Source of the DNA: Betaproteobacteria bacterium
Lineage (GTDB): Bacteria > Pseudomonadota > Gammaproteobacteria > Burkholderiales > SG8-41
DNA: 61,349 nt
Reading direction: 5' to 3'
Assembly: GCA_016202605.1 (NCBI GenBank)
Contig: JACQOJ010000055.1
Coordinates: 1-61,349, forward strand
The position numbers were made by a program, and so were the translations under genes. Each line of letters opens with the position of its first letter. Position 1 is the stretch's first letter. Shown here piece by piece: positions 26,193-35,339 of the stretch. The notes beneath the pieces were generated by a model. The model saw nothing but the letters and a program-made list of their open reading frames with translations. It was not told the origin of the DNA and did no database searches.

Positions 26193-28061
26193 ATGGCAGA
26201 GGAGCCGATCCACCCGCGCCGCCATGATATGCCGTTCGGCGCGCAATTCGTCGAACACGGTGCGGTGCGCTTCCGCCTGTGGGCGCCGCGCAGGCCGCGA
26301 GTGGCCCTTTGCCTGGATGCGCCGGGAGGCGAGGAAACGCTGCCGATGAATCCCGGCGCCGGGGGGTGGCACGAGGTGGTGACCGCGCGCGTCGGCTCGG
26401 GAGCGCGTTACCGCTTCGACATCGGCGCGGAGGCGCGTGTGCCGGATCCCGCGTCGCGCTACCAGCCGGAGGATGTGCACGGGCCCAGCGAAGTCATCGA
26501 TCCGTGCGCCTACCGCTGGCGGGATGCGGGATGGCGCGGGCGGGCGTGGGAGGAAGCCGTGATTTACGAGCTCCATGTCGGCGCGTTCACTCCCGAAGGA
26601 ACGTTTCGCGCGGTGATCGCGCGACTCGACGAGGTTGCCGATCTGGGCGTCACGGCGGTCGAGCTGATGCCGGTCGCCGATTTTCCGGGAGCACGCAACT
26701 GGGGCTACGATGGCGTGCTGCCGTTTGCGCCGGACAGCCGCTACGGCCGCCCCGAGGATCTGAAGGCGCTCGTTGACGCCGCGCACGCCCGCGGCATGAT
26801 GGTGTTGCTCGACGTCGTCTACAACCATTTCGGTCCGGAGGGCAACTACCTGCACTTGTACGCCCCCGACTTCTTCACGCAGCGCCACAGGACGCCGTGG
26901 GGCGCGGCGATCAACTTCGACGGTTCGAACGCGCGCCCGGTACGCGATTTTTTCATGCACAACGCCCTCTACTGGATCGAGGAGTACCACATGGACGGTC
27001 TGCGGCTCGACGCCGTGCATGCGATCGCCGACGATTCCGACCCCGACATCCTGCTCGAAATCGCCGCCACCGTGCGCCAGAGCGTGGCCCGCGAGCGCCA
27101 GGTGCATCTCGTGCTGGAAAACGACCGGAACGAGGCGCGTTACTTGAGGCGCGATCCGGACGGACGGGCTCGACATTACAGCGCCCAGTGGAACGACGAC
27201 GCGCATCACGCGTTTCACGTGCTGCTCACGGGCGAGACCGACGGCTATTATGGCGATTACGCGCCGGATCCGGCGCGACATCTTGGCCGATGCCTCACCG
27301 AAGGGTTCGCATACCAGGGCGAGGTCTCGGCATATCGGAACCGCGCGCGGCGCGGAGAATCGAGCGCGGGACTCGACCTCGGCGCATTCGTGTCGTTTCT
27401 GCAGACTCACGACCAGGTGGGCAACCGCGCGTTTGGCGAACGGCTCGCGACGCTCGCGCGCGAGCAGGCGTTGCGCGCGGCGACGACGGCATTGCTGCTT
27501 GCGCCCAGTCCGCCGCTGCTTTTCATGGGCGAGGAGTTCGGCGCGGTCACGCCGTTCCTCTTTTTCTGCGATTTCGGGCCGGAGCTCGCGGCGGCGGTGA
27601 CTGCGGGACGCCGGCTCGAGTTTGCGCGCTTCGGGCGTTTCAGCGATGCGGCGGCCCGCGCAAGCATTCCCGATCCCAACGACCCGGCAACGTTTGCGCG
27701 CAGCAAGCTCGACTGGACTTGCCGCTCGCGTCGCCCGCATGCGCAGTGGAGGGCGCTCTACCGCGCCGTGCTCGCGGTCCGCCACGAACACATCGCGCCA
27801 CGGCTGCGCGGCATGCGCGGACACGCGGGGCGCTTCACCGTGGTGGCGAAAGGCGCGCTCACGGCGGAATGGCTGCTGGGCGACGGCAGCCGCCTGCATC
27901 TGGTTCTGAACCTGTCGGCGCGTGAACACGCGTTGAGCGCCTGCCCGCCCGGGGACATGCTCCACTGCGAGCCGGCGGCCGCGGGGGTTGAAGTGCAGGC
28001 CGCGCGCCTGCCCGCCGCTGCGGCGGCCTGTTATCTCGATCGTGGTCCAGGGGTGATATGA
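26193..28061 (+). CDS. treZ: Malto-oligosyltrehalose trehalohydrolase
   Basis: A 622-residue GH13 enzyme with an N-terminal CBM48-like domain (G-A-V-R-F-R-L-W-A-P), nucleophile Asp at about 273 (D-G-L-R-L-D-A-V-H-A-I) and acid/base Glu at about 309 (L-V-L-E-N-D-R-N-E), plus the W-N-D-D-A-H-H motif specific to TreZ. It releases trehalose from the maltooligosyl-trehalose made by TreY. The ATG at 26193 or 26229 are both possible starts. It overlaps the malQ-treY start by four bases (ATGA), showing tight coupling. Confidence 0.93.
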   Translation: MAEEPIHPRRHDMPFGAQFVEHGAVRFRLWAPRRPRVALCLDAPGGEETLPMNPGAGGWHEVVTARVGSGARYRFDIGAEARVPDPASRYQPEDVHGPSEVIDPCAYRWRDAGWRGRAWEEAVIYELHVGAFTPEGTFRAVIARLDEVADLGVTAVELMPVADFPGARNWGYDGVLPFAPDSRYGRPEDLKALVDAAHARGMMVLLDVVYNHFGPEGNYLHLYAPDFFTQRHRTPWGAAINFDGSNARPVRDFFMHNALYWIEEYHMDGLRLDAVHAIADDSDPDILLEIAATVRQSVARERQVHLVLENDRNEARYLRRDPDGRARHYSAQWNDDAHHAFHVLLTGETDGYYGDYAPDPARHLGRCLTEGFAYQGEVSAYRNRARRGESSAGLDLGAFVSFLQTHDQVGNRAFGERLATLAREQALRAATTALLLAPSPPLLFMGEEFGAVTPFLFFCDFGPELAAAVTAGRRLEFARFGRFSDAAARASIPDPNDPATFARSKLDWTCRSRRPHAQWRALYRAVLAVRHEHIAPRLRGMRGHAGRFTVVAKGALTAEWLLGDGSRLHLVLNLSAREHALSACPPGDMLHCEPAAAGVEVQAARLPAAAAACYLDRGPGVI

Positions 28062-31000
28062 GCGCGGCAGGTCTCGATCGGTTGTGCGAACTTGCGGGCA
28101 TCGGCGTCGAATACGCCGACATCTGGGGCCGGATGCACCGGCCTCCGGACGGCACACGCGTCGCGCTCCTCGAAGCGATGGGTTTGATCGCGCGCGGAGC
28201 CGACATCGCGGCGGCGCTCACGGCTTGGGAAGAACGAGCAAGAAGCGAAGTGCTCCCGCCGGTCGTAGTTCTGCGCGAGGGCGCGACGCCGTATCGCGTA
28301 TCCGTGCGCCTGCCCGAACGGTCCTCGGAAAAGACTCACCGCTTCACGCTCGCGCTCGAGACGGGCGCGGCGCGCGACGGAGAATTCCGCCCGGCCGATC
28401 TGCCGCGGCGCGCCGCGCCCGAAGCGAGTGGCGCACGTCACGTCGAGTTCGGCTTCGAGTGGCGCGAGCGCCTGCCGCTCGGCTACCACCGTCTCGAACT
28501 CCATTTGCCCGATGGCGACGGGGCGGCGACGACGCTCGTCATCGTTCCGGAGCGCTGTTACGTTCCGGCGGCGCTCGAAAGCGAAGGGCGCACTTGGGGG
28601 CCGGCGCTGCAGCTCTACGGGGTGCGCTCGGAGCGCAATTGGGGCATCGGCGATTTCACCGATCTGCTCGCCGTCGTGGAGCAGTGGGGCCAGCGCGGCG
28701 CGGGCATTGTCGGTGTCAATCCGCTTCACGCGCTCTATGCGCATAACCCTTCGCACGTGAGTCCGTACAGTCCGTCGTCGCGCCTGTTCCTGAACGTGCT
28801 CTACATCGATATCGAGGTCGTGGAGGACTTTCGTGAAGGCGCCGCCACCGCCGCCGTGCGTTCGGCGCAGTTCCAGGCGCGCCTCGGGACGCTGCGCGAG
28901 GCCGATCAGGTCGATTATCCCGCGGCCGCAGAGTCGAAGTTGCCGGTTCTCGATGAACTCTACCGGCATTTCCGTGCCCGGCATCTGGCGGCTGACACGC
29001 CCCGTGCCCACGCCTTCCGGGAGTTCCAGCAGCATGGCGGCGAGCGGCTGCGCAGGCACGCCCTGTTCGAGACGCTCTGCGAGCGGTTCCGCACCGGGGA
29101 TCCCCCGGCATGGGGCTGGCAGGCGTGGCCGGAGGCGTATCGCGACCCCGCATCGCGCGCGGTCGCGGACTATGCCGCAGCCCGCATCGAACGGATCGAG
29201 TTCCACGAATACCTGCAATGGCAGGCGGACCTGCAGCTGGGTCGGGTCGGTGCGCGTTCCTGTCAGCTCGAGCTGGGGGTCGGTTTGTACGAGGATCTCG
29301 CGGTTTCGATCGACCGCGGCGGCGCGGACGCGTGGGCCGACCAGGATCTCTACGCGATTGACGCGAGCGTCGGCGCGCCGCCCGATGACTTCAACCTCGC
29401 GGGACAGAACTGGGGTCTGCCGCCGATGCGCCCGGCGCGTCTGCGTGCCGCCGCCTACGAGCCGTTCATCGCGCTGCTGCGCGCCAACATGCGTCACGCC
29501 GGCGCGCTCCGCATCGACCATGTCATGGGGCTTGCGCGCCTGTTCTGGATTCCGCCGGGCGGCCTGCCGGCCGACGGCGCCTACGTTCACTATCCCTTCG
29601 AAGATTTGCTCGGCGTCGTGGCGCTCGAAAGCCACCGCAACCGTTGCGCGGTGATCGGCGAGGATCTGGGCACGGTGCCCGACGAAGTGCGCCACGCCCT
29701 CGCGCGCACCGGAGTCCTTTCCTATCGCCTGCTCTATTTCGAACGCACGGCGGCGGGGGATTTCAAGCCGCCCCCGGAATATCCCGTCGACGCGTTGGTC
29801 GCCGCGAGCACCCACGATCTGCCCACGCTGGCCGGATACTGGGAGGGCCGCGATCTCGATCTGCGGCACGAGCTCGGCCTGTTTTCCGACGACGCGGTGC
29901 GCCAGGCGCAGGTGGTCGCCCGCGCACAGGATCGCGCGCGATTGCTGCTCGCCCTCGAGCGCGAGCGGCTGCTGCCGCAGGGCGCGGGCGTCAACCCGGT
30001 GTCGCTGCCTTCCATGACGCCCGAGTTCGCGCTCTCGATACACGAGTATCTCGCGCGCACTCCGGCGCGCATCCTGGTGCTGCAGCTCGAGGATCTGCTC
30101 GGCGTGCGCGAGCAGGCAAATCTGCCGGGGACCATCGATGGGCACCCGAACTGGCGCCGCAAGCTTCCGCTCGGACTGGAGCAGATCGTCCGCGATCCGC
30201 GGTTCATCGCCCTCACGCAGGCGCTGGCCAGAGCGCGTCCCGGAGCGCGGCTCACGGGGCATCATCCCGGCGCGCGCGCAATCGTCCGCATCCCGCGCGC
30301 GACCTACCGGCTGCAGCTCAATCGCGAATTCGGTTTCAGGCAGGCCGCCGCGATCGTTCCCTACCTCGCCGAGCTGGGCATCAGCCATCTTTACTGCTCG
30401 CCCTGTCTGCGGGCGCGTCCGGGCAGCACGCACGGCTACGATATCGTCGATCACCGCACGCTCAATCCCGAAATCGGCTCGCCCGGCGAGTTCGAGCACC
30501 TGGCTGCGCTTCTGCGCGAGCGCGGCATGGGCCAGATCTTCGACATGGTGCCCAACCACATGGGCGTGATGGGCAGCGACAACGACTGGTGGCTCGACGT
30601 ACTGGAAAACGGAGTGTCGTCGCCGTATGCGGGTTTCTTCGACGTCGATTGGCTGCCGGTCAACGCGGAGCTCGCCAACAAGGTGCTCGTGCCGGTGCTG
30701 GGGGACCATTACGGATCAGTGCTCGAACGCGGGGAACTGCGGCTCGAGTTCGACCGCGCCGCCGGTTCGTTCAGCATCCTTTATCACGAGCATCGCTTTC
30801 CGGTCGACCCGTGCGAGTATCCGCGCATCATCGAACCCGCGTTGAATGCCGCGGGGGTGCACGGCCTTCCGGAGCCGGAGCGGGCCGAACTCCCGAGTCT
30901 CTCCGCGGCATTCGGGCATCTTCCGCTGCGCCACGATCCGGCCCCCGAGCGCATGGCCGAGCGTCAGCGCGACAAGGAATTGCTCAAACGCCGATTCGCG

Positions 31001-33187
31001 CGTCTCGTCGCGCGCGCGCCGGGGGTCGACGAGGCGATCGGCAGCGCCTTGCGCGTGCTGAACGGCATTCCGGGAGAGCCGTCGAGTTTCGAGGCGCTGC
31101 ACGAATTGCTGGAGGTCCAGGCCTATCGTCTTGCCTATTGGCGCGTCGCTTCCGACGAGATCAACTACCGGCGCTTTTTCGACATCAATTCACTCGCCGC
31201 GCTGCGCATGGAAAACGACGCGGCGTTCGAGACGACGCACGGATTCGTGCTCGACCTGGCGGCGGCGGGAAAGATCGACGGCCTGCGCATCGATCATCCG
31301 GACGGGCTGTATGACCCGGAGCATTACTTCCGGCGCCTGCAGGAGCGTTACGCGCGGCTGGCGGGCGTCGAGCTGGTGTCCGCCGCCGACGGGCGTCCGG
31401 CCCGGCCGCTCTACATGGTTGCCGAAAAAATTACGGCGCATCACGAGTATGTTCCCGAGAGCTGGGCCGTCCATGGCACCACCGGGTATCGTTTCGCGGC
31501 GGTGGTCAACGGGCTTTTCGTCGATGCATCGGCCAAGGGGCGGTTCGATCGTATCTACCGGACGTTCGTGCGGGACGCCGAGGACTTCGAGGAAGCGGCG
31601 TACGACGCGAAGGGCGTCATCATGCGCAGCGCGCTGGCCTCGGAGCTGACCGTGCTCGCGGCCGAATTGCTGCGCATCGCGCGTGCCGACCGCCGCACCC
31701 GCGACTACACGTTCAACACGTTGCGCCGGGCGCTTGCCGAGGTGGTCGCCTGCTTTCCGGTGTACCGCACTTACATCGCCGGGAAGGCCTCGGCGCAGGA
31801 TCGCCGGTACATCGATTGGGCGGTCGGCCAGGCCCGGCGGCGCAGCCGCGACGCGGACGTGACCGTTTTTGAATTCGTCCGCGGCGTTCTGCTGGCTCAG
31901 GCGCCCGATGAGGCGCCGCCAGAACTGCGGGCGCGGCGGCTCGCGTTCGCGATGAAGTTCCAGCAATTCACCCCGCCGGTGACCGCCAAGGGGGTGGAGG
32001 ACACGGCGTTTTATCGCTACCACCGCCTGTTGTCGCTCAACGAGGTCGGCGGCGATCCGCGCGCATTCGGGATCTCGCTGCCGGCGTTCCACCAGGCGAG
32101 CCTCGATCGCGCCCGCAATTGGCCGCATACCATGCTCGCGACGTCCACGCACGACTGCAAGCGCGCGGAAGATGTGCGCATGCGTATCAATGCGCTGTCC
32201 GAGGTCCCGGCGGAGTGGGCCGCCAAACTCCAAAGATGGCGCCGGCGCAACCGCTCCAGGAAGCGGCTCGTGGACGATCGGCCGGCGCCGTCCGCGAACG
32301 ACGAATACTTCATCTACCAGACGCTGGTCGGCACCTGGCCGCTGGAGGAACCGGACGCGCTGTCGCTGCGCGCCTATCGCGAGCGGATCGGGCAGTATCT
32401 GATCAAGGCGGCGCGGGAAGCGAAAGTCCATACGAGCTGGATGAACGTGAACGAGGCGTACGAGGCCGCGATCGCCGGATTCCTTTCCGGGCTGTTGCGA
32501 ACGCCCGAGCGCAATGCGTTTCTCGCCGATTTCACCGGATTCGCGCGCCGCATGGCGCGCATCGGCATGTTTCACAGCCTGTCGCAAATCGCCATCAAGG
32601 CCGCCTCGCCCGGCGTGCCTGACTTCTACCAGGGCAGCGAGCTGTGGCAATTGCACCTCGTGGATCCCGACAATCGCCGGGCGGTGGACTATGAGGTGCG
32701 ACAGCGGTTGCTCGCGGAACTGCAGGCCGGGTTTGACGCAGCCCCCGAAGAGCGCGCTGTCCGCGCGCGCGCGCTCCTCGACCGGCTGGAGGACGGCCGC
32801 GCCAAGCTGTTCGTGACGTGGAAGTCGCTGGCCGCGCGGCGCGAACACCACGCCCTCTTCATGTCGGGGGACTATATTCCGCTCGCAACGAAAGGCGTGC
32901 ATGCGGAGCGGTTGTGCGCGTTTGCGCGGGTGCACGAAAGCGCCGCGGCGGTGCTCATCGCGCCGCGGCTGGCGGGCAGCCTGATCGAAACATCGGGCGC
33001 TCCGTTGGGCGGCGAGGTCTGGTCCGATACCTGCGTCGTGCTGCCCGCGAGCCTCGCGGGCCGCTATCACAACGTCTTTACCGCGGAAAGCGTGACGTCG
33101 AATGAGGATTGCGAGATGGCGGTGGCTGGAGCCCTGGCGAATTTCCCCGTTGCGATGCTGCTGCGCCGCGAACCCGGCGCCGCATGA
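28058..33187 (+). CDS. malQ-treY: Bifunctional 4-alpha-glucanotransferase / malto-oligosyltrehalose synthase (MalQ-TreY fusion)
   Basis: A 1709-residue protein without internal stops. Residues 1 to about 740 are a MalQ (GH77): L-Y-G-V-R-S-E-R-N-W-G-I-G-D, nucleophile Asp near 487 (R-I-D-H-V-M-G-L) and Glu near 535 (I-G-E-D-L-G-T-V-P). From about 745 a full TreY begins (I-P-R-A-T-Y-R-L-Q-L-N), with Asp near 1079 (D-G-L-R-I-D-H-P-D-G-L) and Glu near 1123 (V-A-E-K-I). MalQ lengthens short malto-oligosaccharides; TreY converts the reducing end into a trehalose unit. Both catalytic sets look intact, so it is probably functional rather than a sequencing join. The two are often separate neighbouring genes elsewhere. 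Confidence 0.92.
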   Translation: MSAAGLDRLCELAGIGVEYADIWGRMHRPPDGTRVALLEAMGLIARGADIAAALTAWEERARSEVLPPVVVLREGATPYRVSVRLPERSSEKTHRFTLALETGAARDGEFRPADLPRRAAPEASGARHVEFGFEWRERLPLGYHRLELHLPDGDGAATTLVIVPERCYVPAALESEGRTWGPALQLYGVRSERNWGIGDFTDLLAVVEQWGQRGAGIVGVNPLHALYAHNPSHVSPYSPSSRLFLNVLYIDIEVVEDFREGAATAAVRSAQFQARLGTLREADQVDYPAAAESKLPVLDELYRHFRARHLAADTPRAHAFREFQQHGGERLRRHALFETLCERFRTGDPPAWGWQAWPEAYRDPASRAVADYAAARIERIEFHEYLQWQADLQLGRVGARSCQLELGVGLYEDLAVSIDRGGADAWADQDLYAIDASVGAPPDDFNLAGQNWGLPPMRPARLRAAAYEPFIALLRANMRHAGALRIDHVMGLARLFWIPPGGLPADGAYVHYPFEDLLGVVALESHRNRCAVIGEDLGTVPDEVRHALARTGVLSYRLLYFERTAAGDFKPPPEYPVDALVAASTHDLPTLAGYWEGRDLDLRHELGLFSDDAVRQAQVVARAQDRARLLLALERERLLPQGAGVNPVSLPSMTPEFALSIHEYLARTPARILVLQLEDLLGVREQANLPGTIDGHPNWRRKLPLGLEQIVRDPRFIALTQALARARPGARLTGHHPGARAIVRIPRATYRLQLNREFGFRQAAAIVPYLAELGISHLYCSPCLRARPGSTHGYDIVDHRTLNPEIGSPGEFEHLAALLRERGMGQIFDMVPNHMGVMGSDNDWWLDVLENGVSSPYAGFFDVDWLPVNAELANKVLVPVLGDHYGSVLERGELRLEFDRAAGSFSILYHEHRFPVDPCEYPRIIEPALNAAGVHGLPEPERAELPSLSAAFGHLPLRHDPAPERMAERQRDKELLKRRFARLVARAPGVDEAIGSALRVLNGIPGEPSSFEALHELLEVQAYRLAYWRVASDEINYRRFFDINSLAALRMENDAAFETTHGFVLDLAAAGKIDGLRIDHPDGLYDPEHYFRRLQERYARLAGVELVSAADGRPARPLYMVAEKITAHHEYVPESWAVHGTTGYRFAAVVNGLFVDASAKGRFDRIYRTFVRDAEDFEEAAYDAKGVIMRSALASELTVLAAELLRIARADRRTRDYTFNTLRRALAEVVACFPVYRTYIAGKASAQDRRYIDWAVGQARRRSRDADVTVFEFVRGVLLAQAPDEAPPELRARRLAFAMKFQQFTPPVTAKGVEDTAFYRYHRLLSLNEVGGDPRAFGISLPAFHQASLDRARNWPHTMLATSTHDCKRAEDVRMRINALSEVPAEWAAKLQRWRRRNRSRKRLVDDRPAPSANDEYFIYQTLVGTWPLEEPDALSLRAYRERIGQYLIKAAREAKVHTSWMNVNEAYEAAIAGFLSGLLRTPERNAFLADFTGFARRMARIGMFHSLSQIAIKAASPGVPDFYQGSELWQLHLVDPDNRRAVDYEVRQRLLAELQAGFDAAPEERAVRARALLDRLEDGRAKLFVTWKSLAARREHHALFMSGDYIPLATKGVHAERLCAFARVHESAAAVLIAPRLAGSLIETSGAPLGGEVWSDTCVVLPASLAGRYHNVFTAESVTSNEDCEMAVAGALANFPVAMLLRREPGAA

Positions 33188-33465
33188 ACGCGTGAAGCGT
33201 TCTTTGTGCCGCACAAGAATACGGAAACTTATTTTTTCCCCCAGTGTCGTATCAAGACAAGTTTTTCCGTGGCTCAAGTTTTCGAGAGGTGCGGAGGGAG
33301 CAAAAAGAATGGCCGCGCGCATCGCGGCGACAAGTACTGGCACGGTGACCGGTGCAGTTCGACAAATAAACAAACACTTGACCGGATCCATGACCAATTT
33401 CCGTTTACCGCCCTGTGACGGCATGAATTCGACGGTACGCGCGCGATGAGCGCGGGAAGCCAGGC
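33188..33465 (+). other. 278-bp gap upstream of otsB, with a doubtful small frame
   Basis: No recognised gene. A 46-codon frame (33309-33449) has a GGAGGGAG sequence just upstream of its ATG, but its product matches nothing I know and the codon use is unremarkable. The stretch is lower in GC than the flanks (poly-T and poly-A runs around 33225-33310), so it likely contains the otsB promoter; a TTGACC at 33377-33382 lacks a clear -10 partner. Confidence 0.35.
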
Positions 33466-34260
33466 ATGCAGGTATTGAGCCCGGGACTCGATCTGCCCGA
33501 TTTCCTCGCGCGCATCCCGATCGTGAAGGAACGGGTGCTGATGCTCGATTATGACGGCACGCTCGCTCCCTTTCACGTGCGGCCCGAGCGCGCCGTTCCG
33601 TATCCCGGGATGAGAGAAGCGCTTCGGGAACTCATGGACGCCGGGGGCACGCGCGTCGTCATCGTCAGCGGCCGTCGTGCGGAGGAGATCGTTCCGTTGC
33701 TCGCGCTCGAGAAGCATCCGGAAATCTGGGGCGGCCATGGCTGGGAGCGGCTGCTGCCGTGCGGTGAGCTCAGCACGCAGGAGCCCTTGCCCCGAGAACG
33801 CCGCATGCTGGATGAAGCCCTCGAACTGGCCGAGGATCCGGTGCGCAATGGCGCCAGGGTCGAGCGCAAGCCGGCGAGTATTGCTTTACACTGGCGGGGG
33901 CTGCCCGCGCTTGCGATCGCCAGAATCCAGGCGCGCGCGCGGGCGAGCTGGTCCACGCTTGCCCGGGGCGACGGGCTCGATCTGCTGACGTTTGACGGCG
34001 GCGTCGAGTTGCGGGCGAAGGGATGCAACAAGCAGCACGCGGTCAAGGCCGTTCTCTCGGAGACGGCGCCGGACAGCGCGATAGCTTATCTCGGTGATGA
34101 CATCACCGACGAGGATGCCTTCGTCGCGGTCAAGCCGCGGGGCGTGGCGGTGCTGGTCCGGCCGCAGTTGCGTGAAACCGCGGCTGACATCTGGATCCGT
34201 CCGCCGCGCGAACTGCGGGCGTTCGTGCGGCACTGGCGGGTGAAAGGGAGCAAATCGTGA
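33466..34260 (+). CDS. otsB: Trehalose-6-phosphate phosphatase
   Basis: A 264-residue HAD phosphatase with the catalytic motif D-Y-D-G-T-L (Asp28 nucleophile, Asp30 acid/base), motif II V-I-V-S-G-R-R near residue 65, and motif IV Y-L-G-D-D-I-T-D-E-D-A-F near residue 206, a pattern typical of OtsB. It dephosphorylates trehalose 6-phosphate from OtsA. The next gene starts inside its stop codon (GTGA). It is the first of three overlapping genes otsB-mscS-otsA. Confidence 0.92.
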   Translation: MQVLSPGLDLPDFLARIPIVKERVLMLDYDGTLAPFHVRPERAVPYPGMREALRELMDAGGTRVVIVSGRRAEEIVPLLALEKHPEIWGGHGWERLLPCGELSTQEPLPRERRMLDEALELAEDPVRNGARVERKPASIALHWRGLPALAIARIQARARASWSTLARGDGLDLLTFDGGVELRAKGCNKQHAVKAVLSETAPDSAIAYLGDDITDEDAFVAVKPRGVAVLVRPQLRETAADIWIRPPRELRAFVRHWRVKGSKS

Positions 34261-35336
34261 AGCTTCTCTACGAGGCGTGGCGCGCGAACGAGCTCTACGA
34301 CTGGGCGGTCGCCGCCTTGATCATGCTCGGGATCGTGTTCGTTCTTGCCGCGTTCAAGTACGGCGCGGCGCGCGCCGTCGCCGCGCTCGCCAGACGAACG
34401 ATCACCTCGGTGGATGACATCCTGGCGCAGGTCATCGGTGTCACCAAGGTCTGGCTGCTGCTGCCGCTCGCGATCTACGCGGGCGCATCGGCGGTCGAGC
34501 TGCCGCGCAAGCTCGAGCGGCTCGTCGACACCGTCGTGGTCGTCGCGCTCATGCTGCAGGTGGCGCTGTGGGTGAACCGTTTCATCGGTTGCTGGCTCGA
34601 ACGGCAGATCGAAAGACGGCGCGGGGTGGATGGCGAGGGGGTCACCGCGCTCACGCTGCTCGGTTTCGGAGCCCGCGTGCTGGTGTGGGCGCTGACGCTG
34701 CTTCTCGTCCTCGACCATCTCGGGTTCGACATCACGGCGCTGGTCGCCGGGCTCGGCATAGGCGGAGTCGCCGTGGCGCTTGCGGTCCAGAACATCCTGG
34801 GCGACCTGTTCGCTTCGCTGTCGATCGTGCTCGACAAGCCGTTCGTGGTCGGCGATTTCGTCGTGGTGGGCGACCTGCGCGGCACGGTGGAAAACATCGG
34901 AATCAAGACCACGCGCGTGCGCAGCCTCGACGGCGAGTTGATCGTGTTTTCAAACGCCGACCTGCTGAAAAGCCGCATCCGGAACTTCAAGCGCATGCAG
35001 GAGCGCCGCATCGCGTTCTCCGTGGGCGTCACTTACCAGACGCCGCTCGAGAAGCTCGAGCGCATGCCGGCGATCCTGCGCGAGGCCGTGGAACACCGGG
35101 ACAGGACGCGCTTTGACCGGGCGCACTTCAAGGCTTATGGCGACTTCGCCCTGCAGTTCGAGGTGGTCTATTACGTGCTGAGTCCCGAATTCAACGCGTA
35201 TATGGATGTGCAGCAGGCGATCAACGTGGAGATCTACCGGCGCTTTGGCGAAGAAGGCATCGAGTTCGCCTACCCGACGCAGACCGTATTCGTGCAGGGC
35301 GCCGCGGCCCCGGCCGCCTCAGCGGCAGGAGGATAA
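34257..35336 (+). CDS. MscS-family mechanosensitive channel
   Basis: A 359-residue small-conductance mechanosensitive channel. Four or so N-terminal hydrophobic segments precede the pore-lining helix (G-L-G-I-G-G-V-A-V-A-L-A-V-Q-N-I-L-G-D near residues 165-185), then the beta domain (P-F-V-V-G-D-F-V near 195 and S-N-A-D-L-L-K near 235) and C-terminal alpha/beta domain. It opens on membrane tension to release solutes under hypo-osmotic shock. Its GTG start overlaps the otsB stop, and otsA begins three bases after it; sandwiching between the trehalose genes suggests trehalose efflux control. Confidence 0.92.
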   Translation: MKLLYEAWRANELYDWAVAALIMLGIVFVLAAFKYGAARAVAALARRTITSVDDILAQVIGVTKVWLLLPLAIYAGASAVELPRKLERLVDTVVVVALMLQVALWVNRFIGCWLERQIERRRGVDGEGVTALTLLGFGARVLVWALTLLLVLDHLGFDITALVAGLGIGGVAVALAVQNILGDLFASLSIVLDKPFVVGDFVVVGDLRGTVENIGIKTTRVRSLDGELIVFSNADLLKSRIRNFKRMQERRIAFSVGVTYQTPLEKLERMPAILREAVEHRDRTRFDRAHFKAYGDFALQFEVVYYVLSPEFNAYMDVQQAINVEIYRRFGEEGIEFAYPTQTVFVQGAAAPAASAAGG

Positions 35337-35339
35337 GAC

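Noticed and set aside
28031-30709. Long open frame (892 codons) opposite malQ-treY
   Set aside because: It lies fully opposite a gene with recognised catalytic motifs in both domains; such frames arise in GC-rich DNA. The translation is Arg-rich and has no family features.
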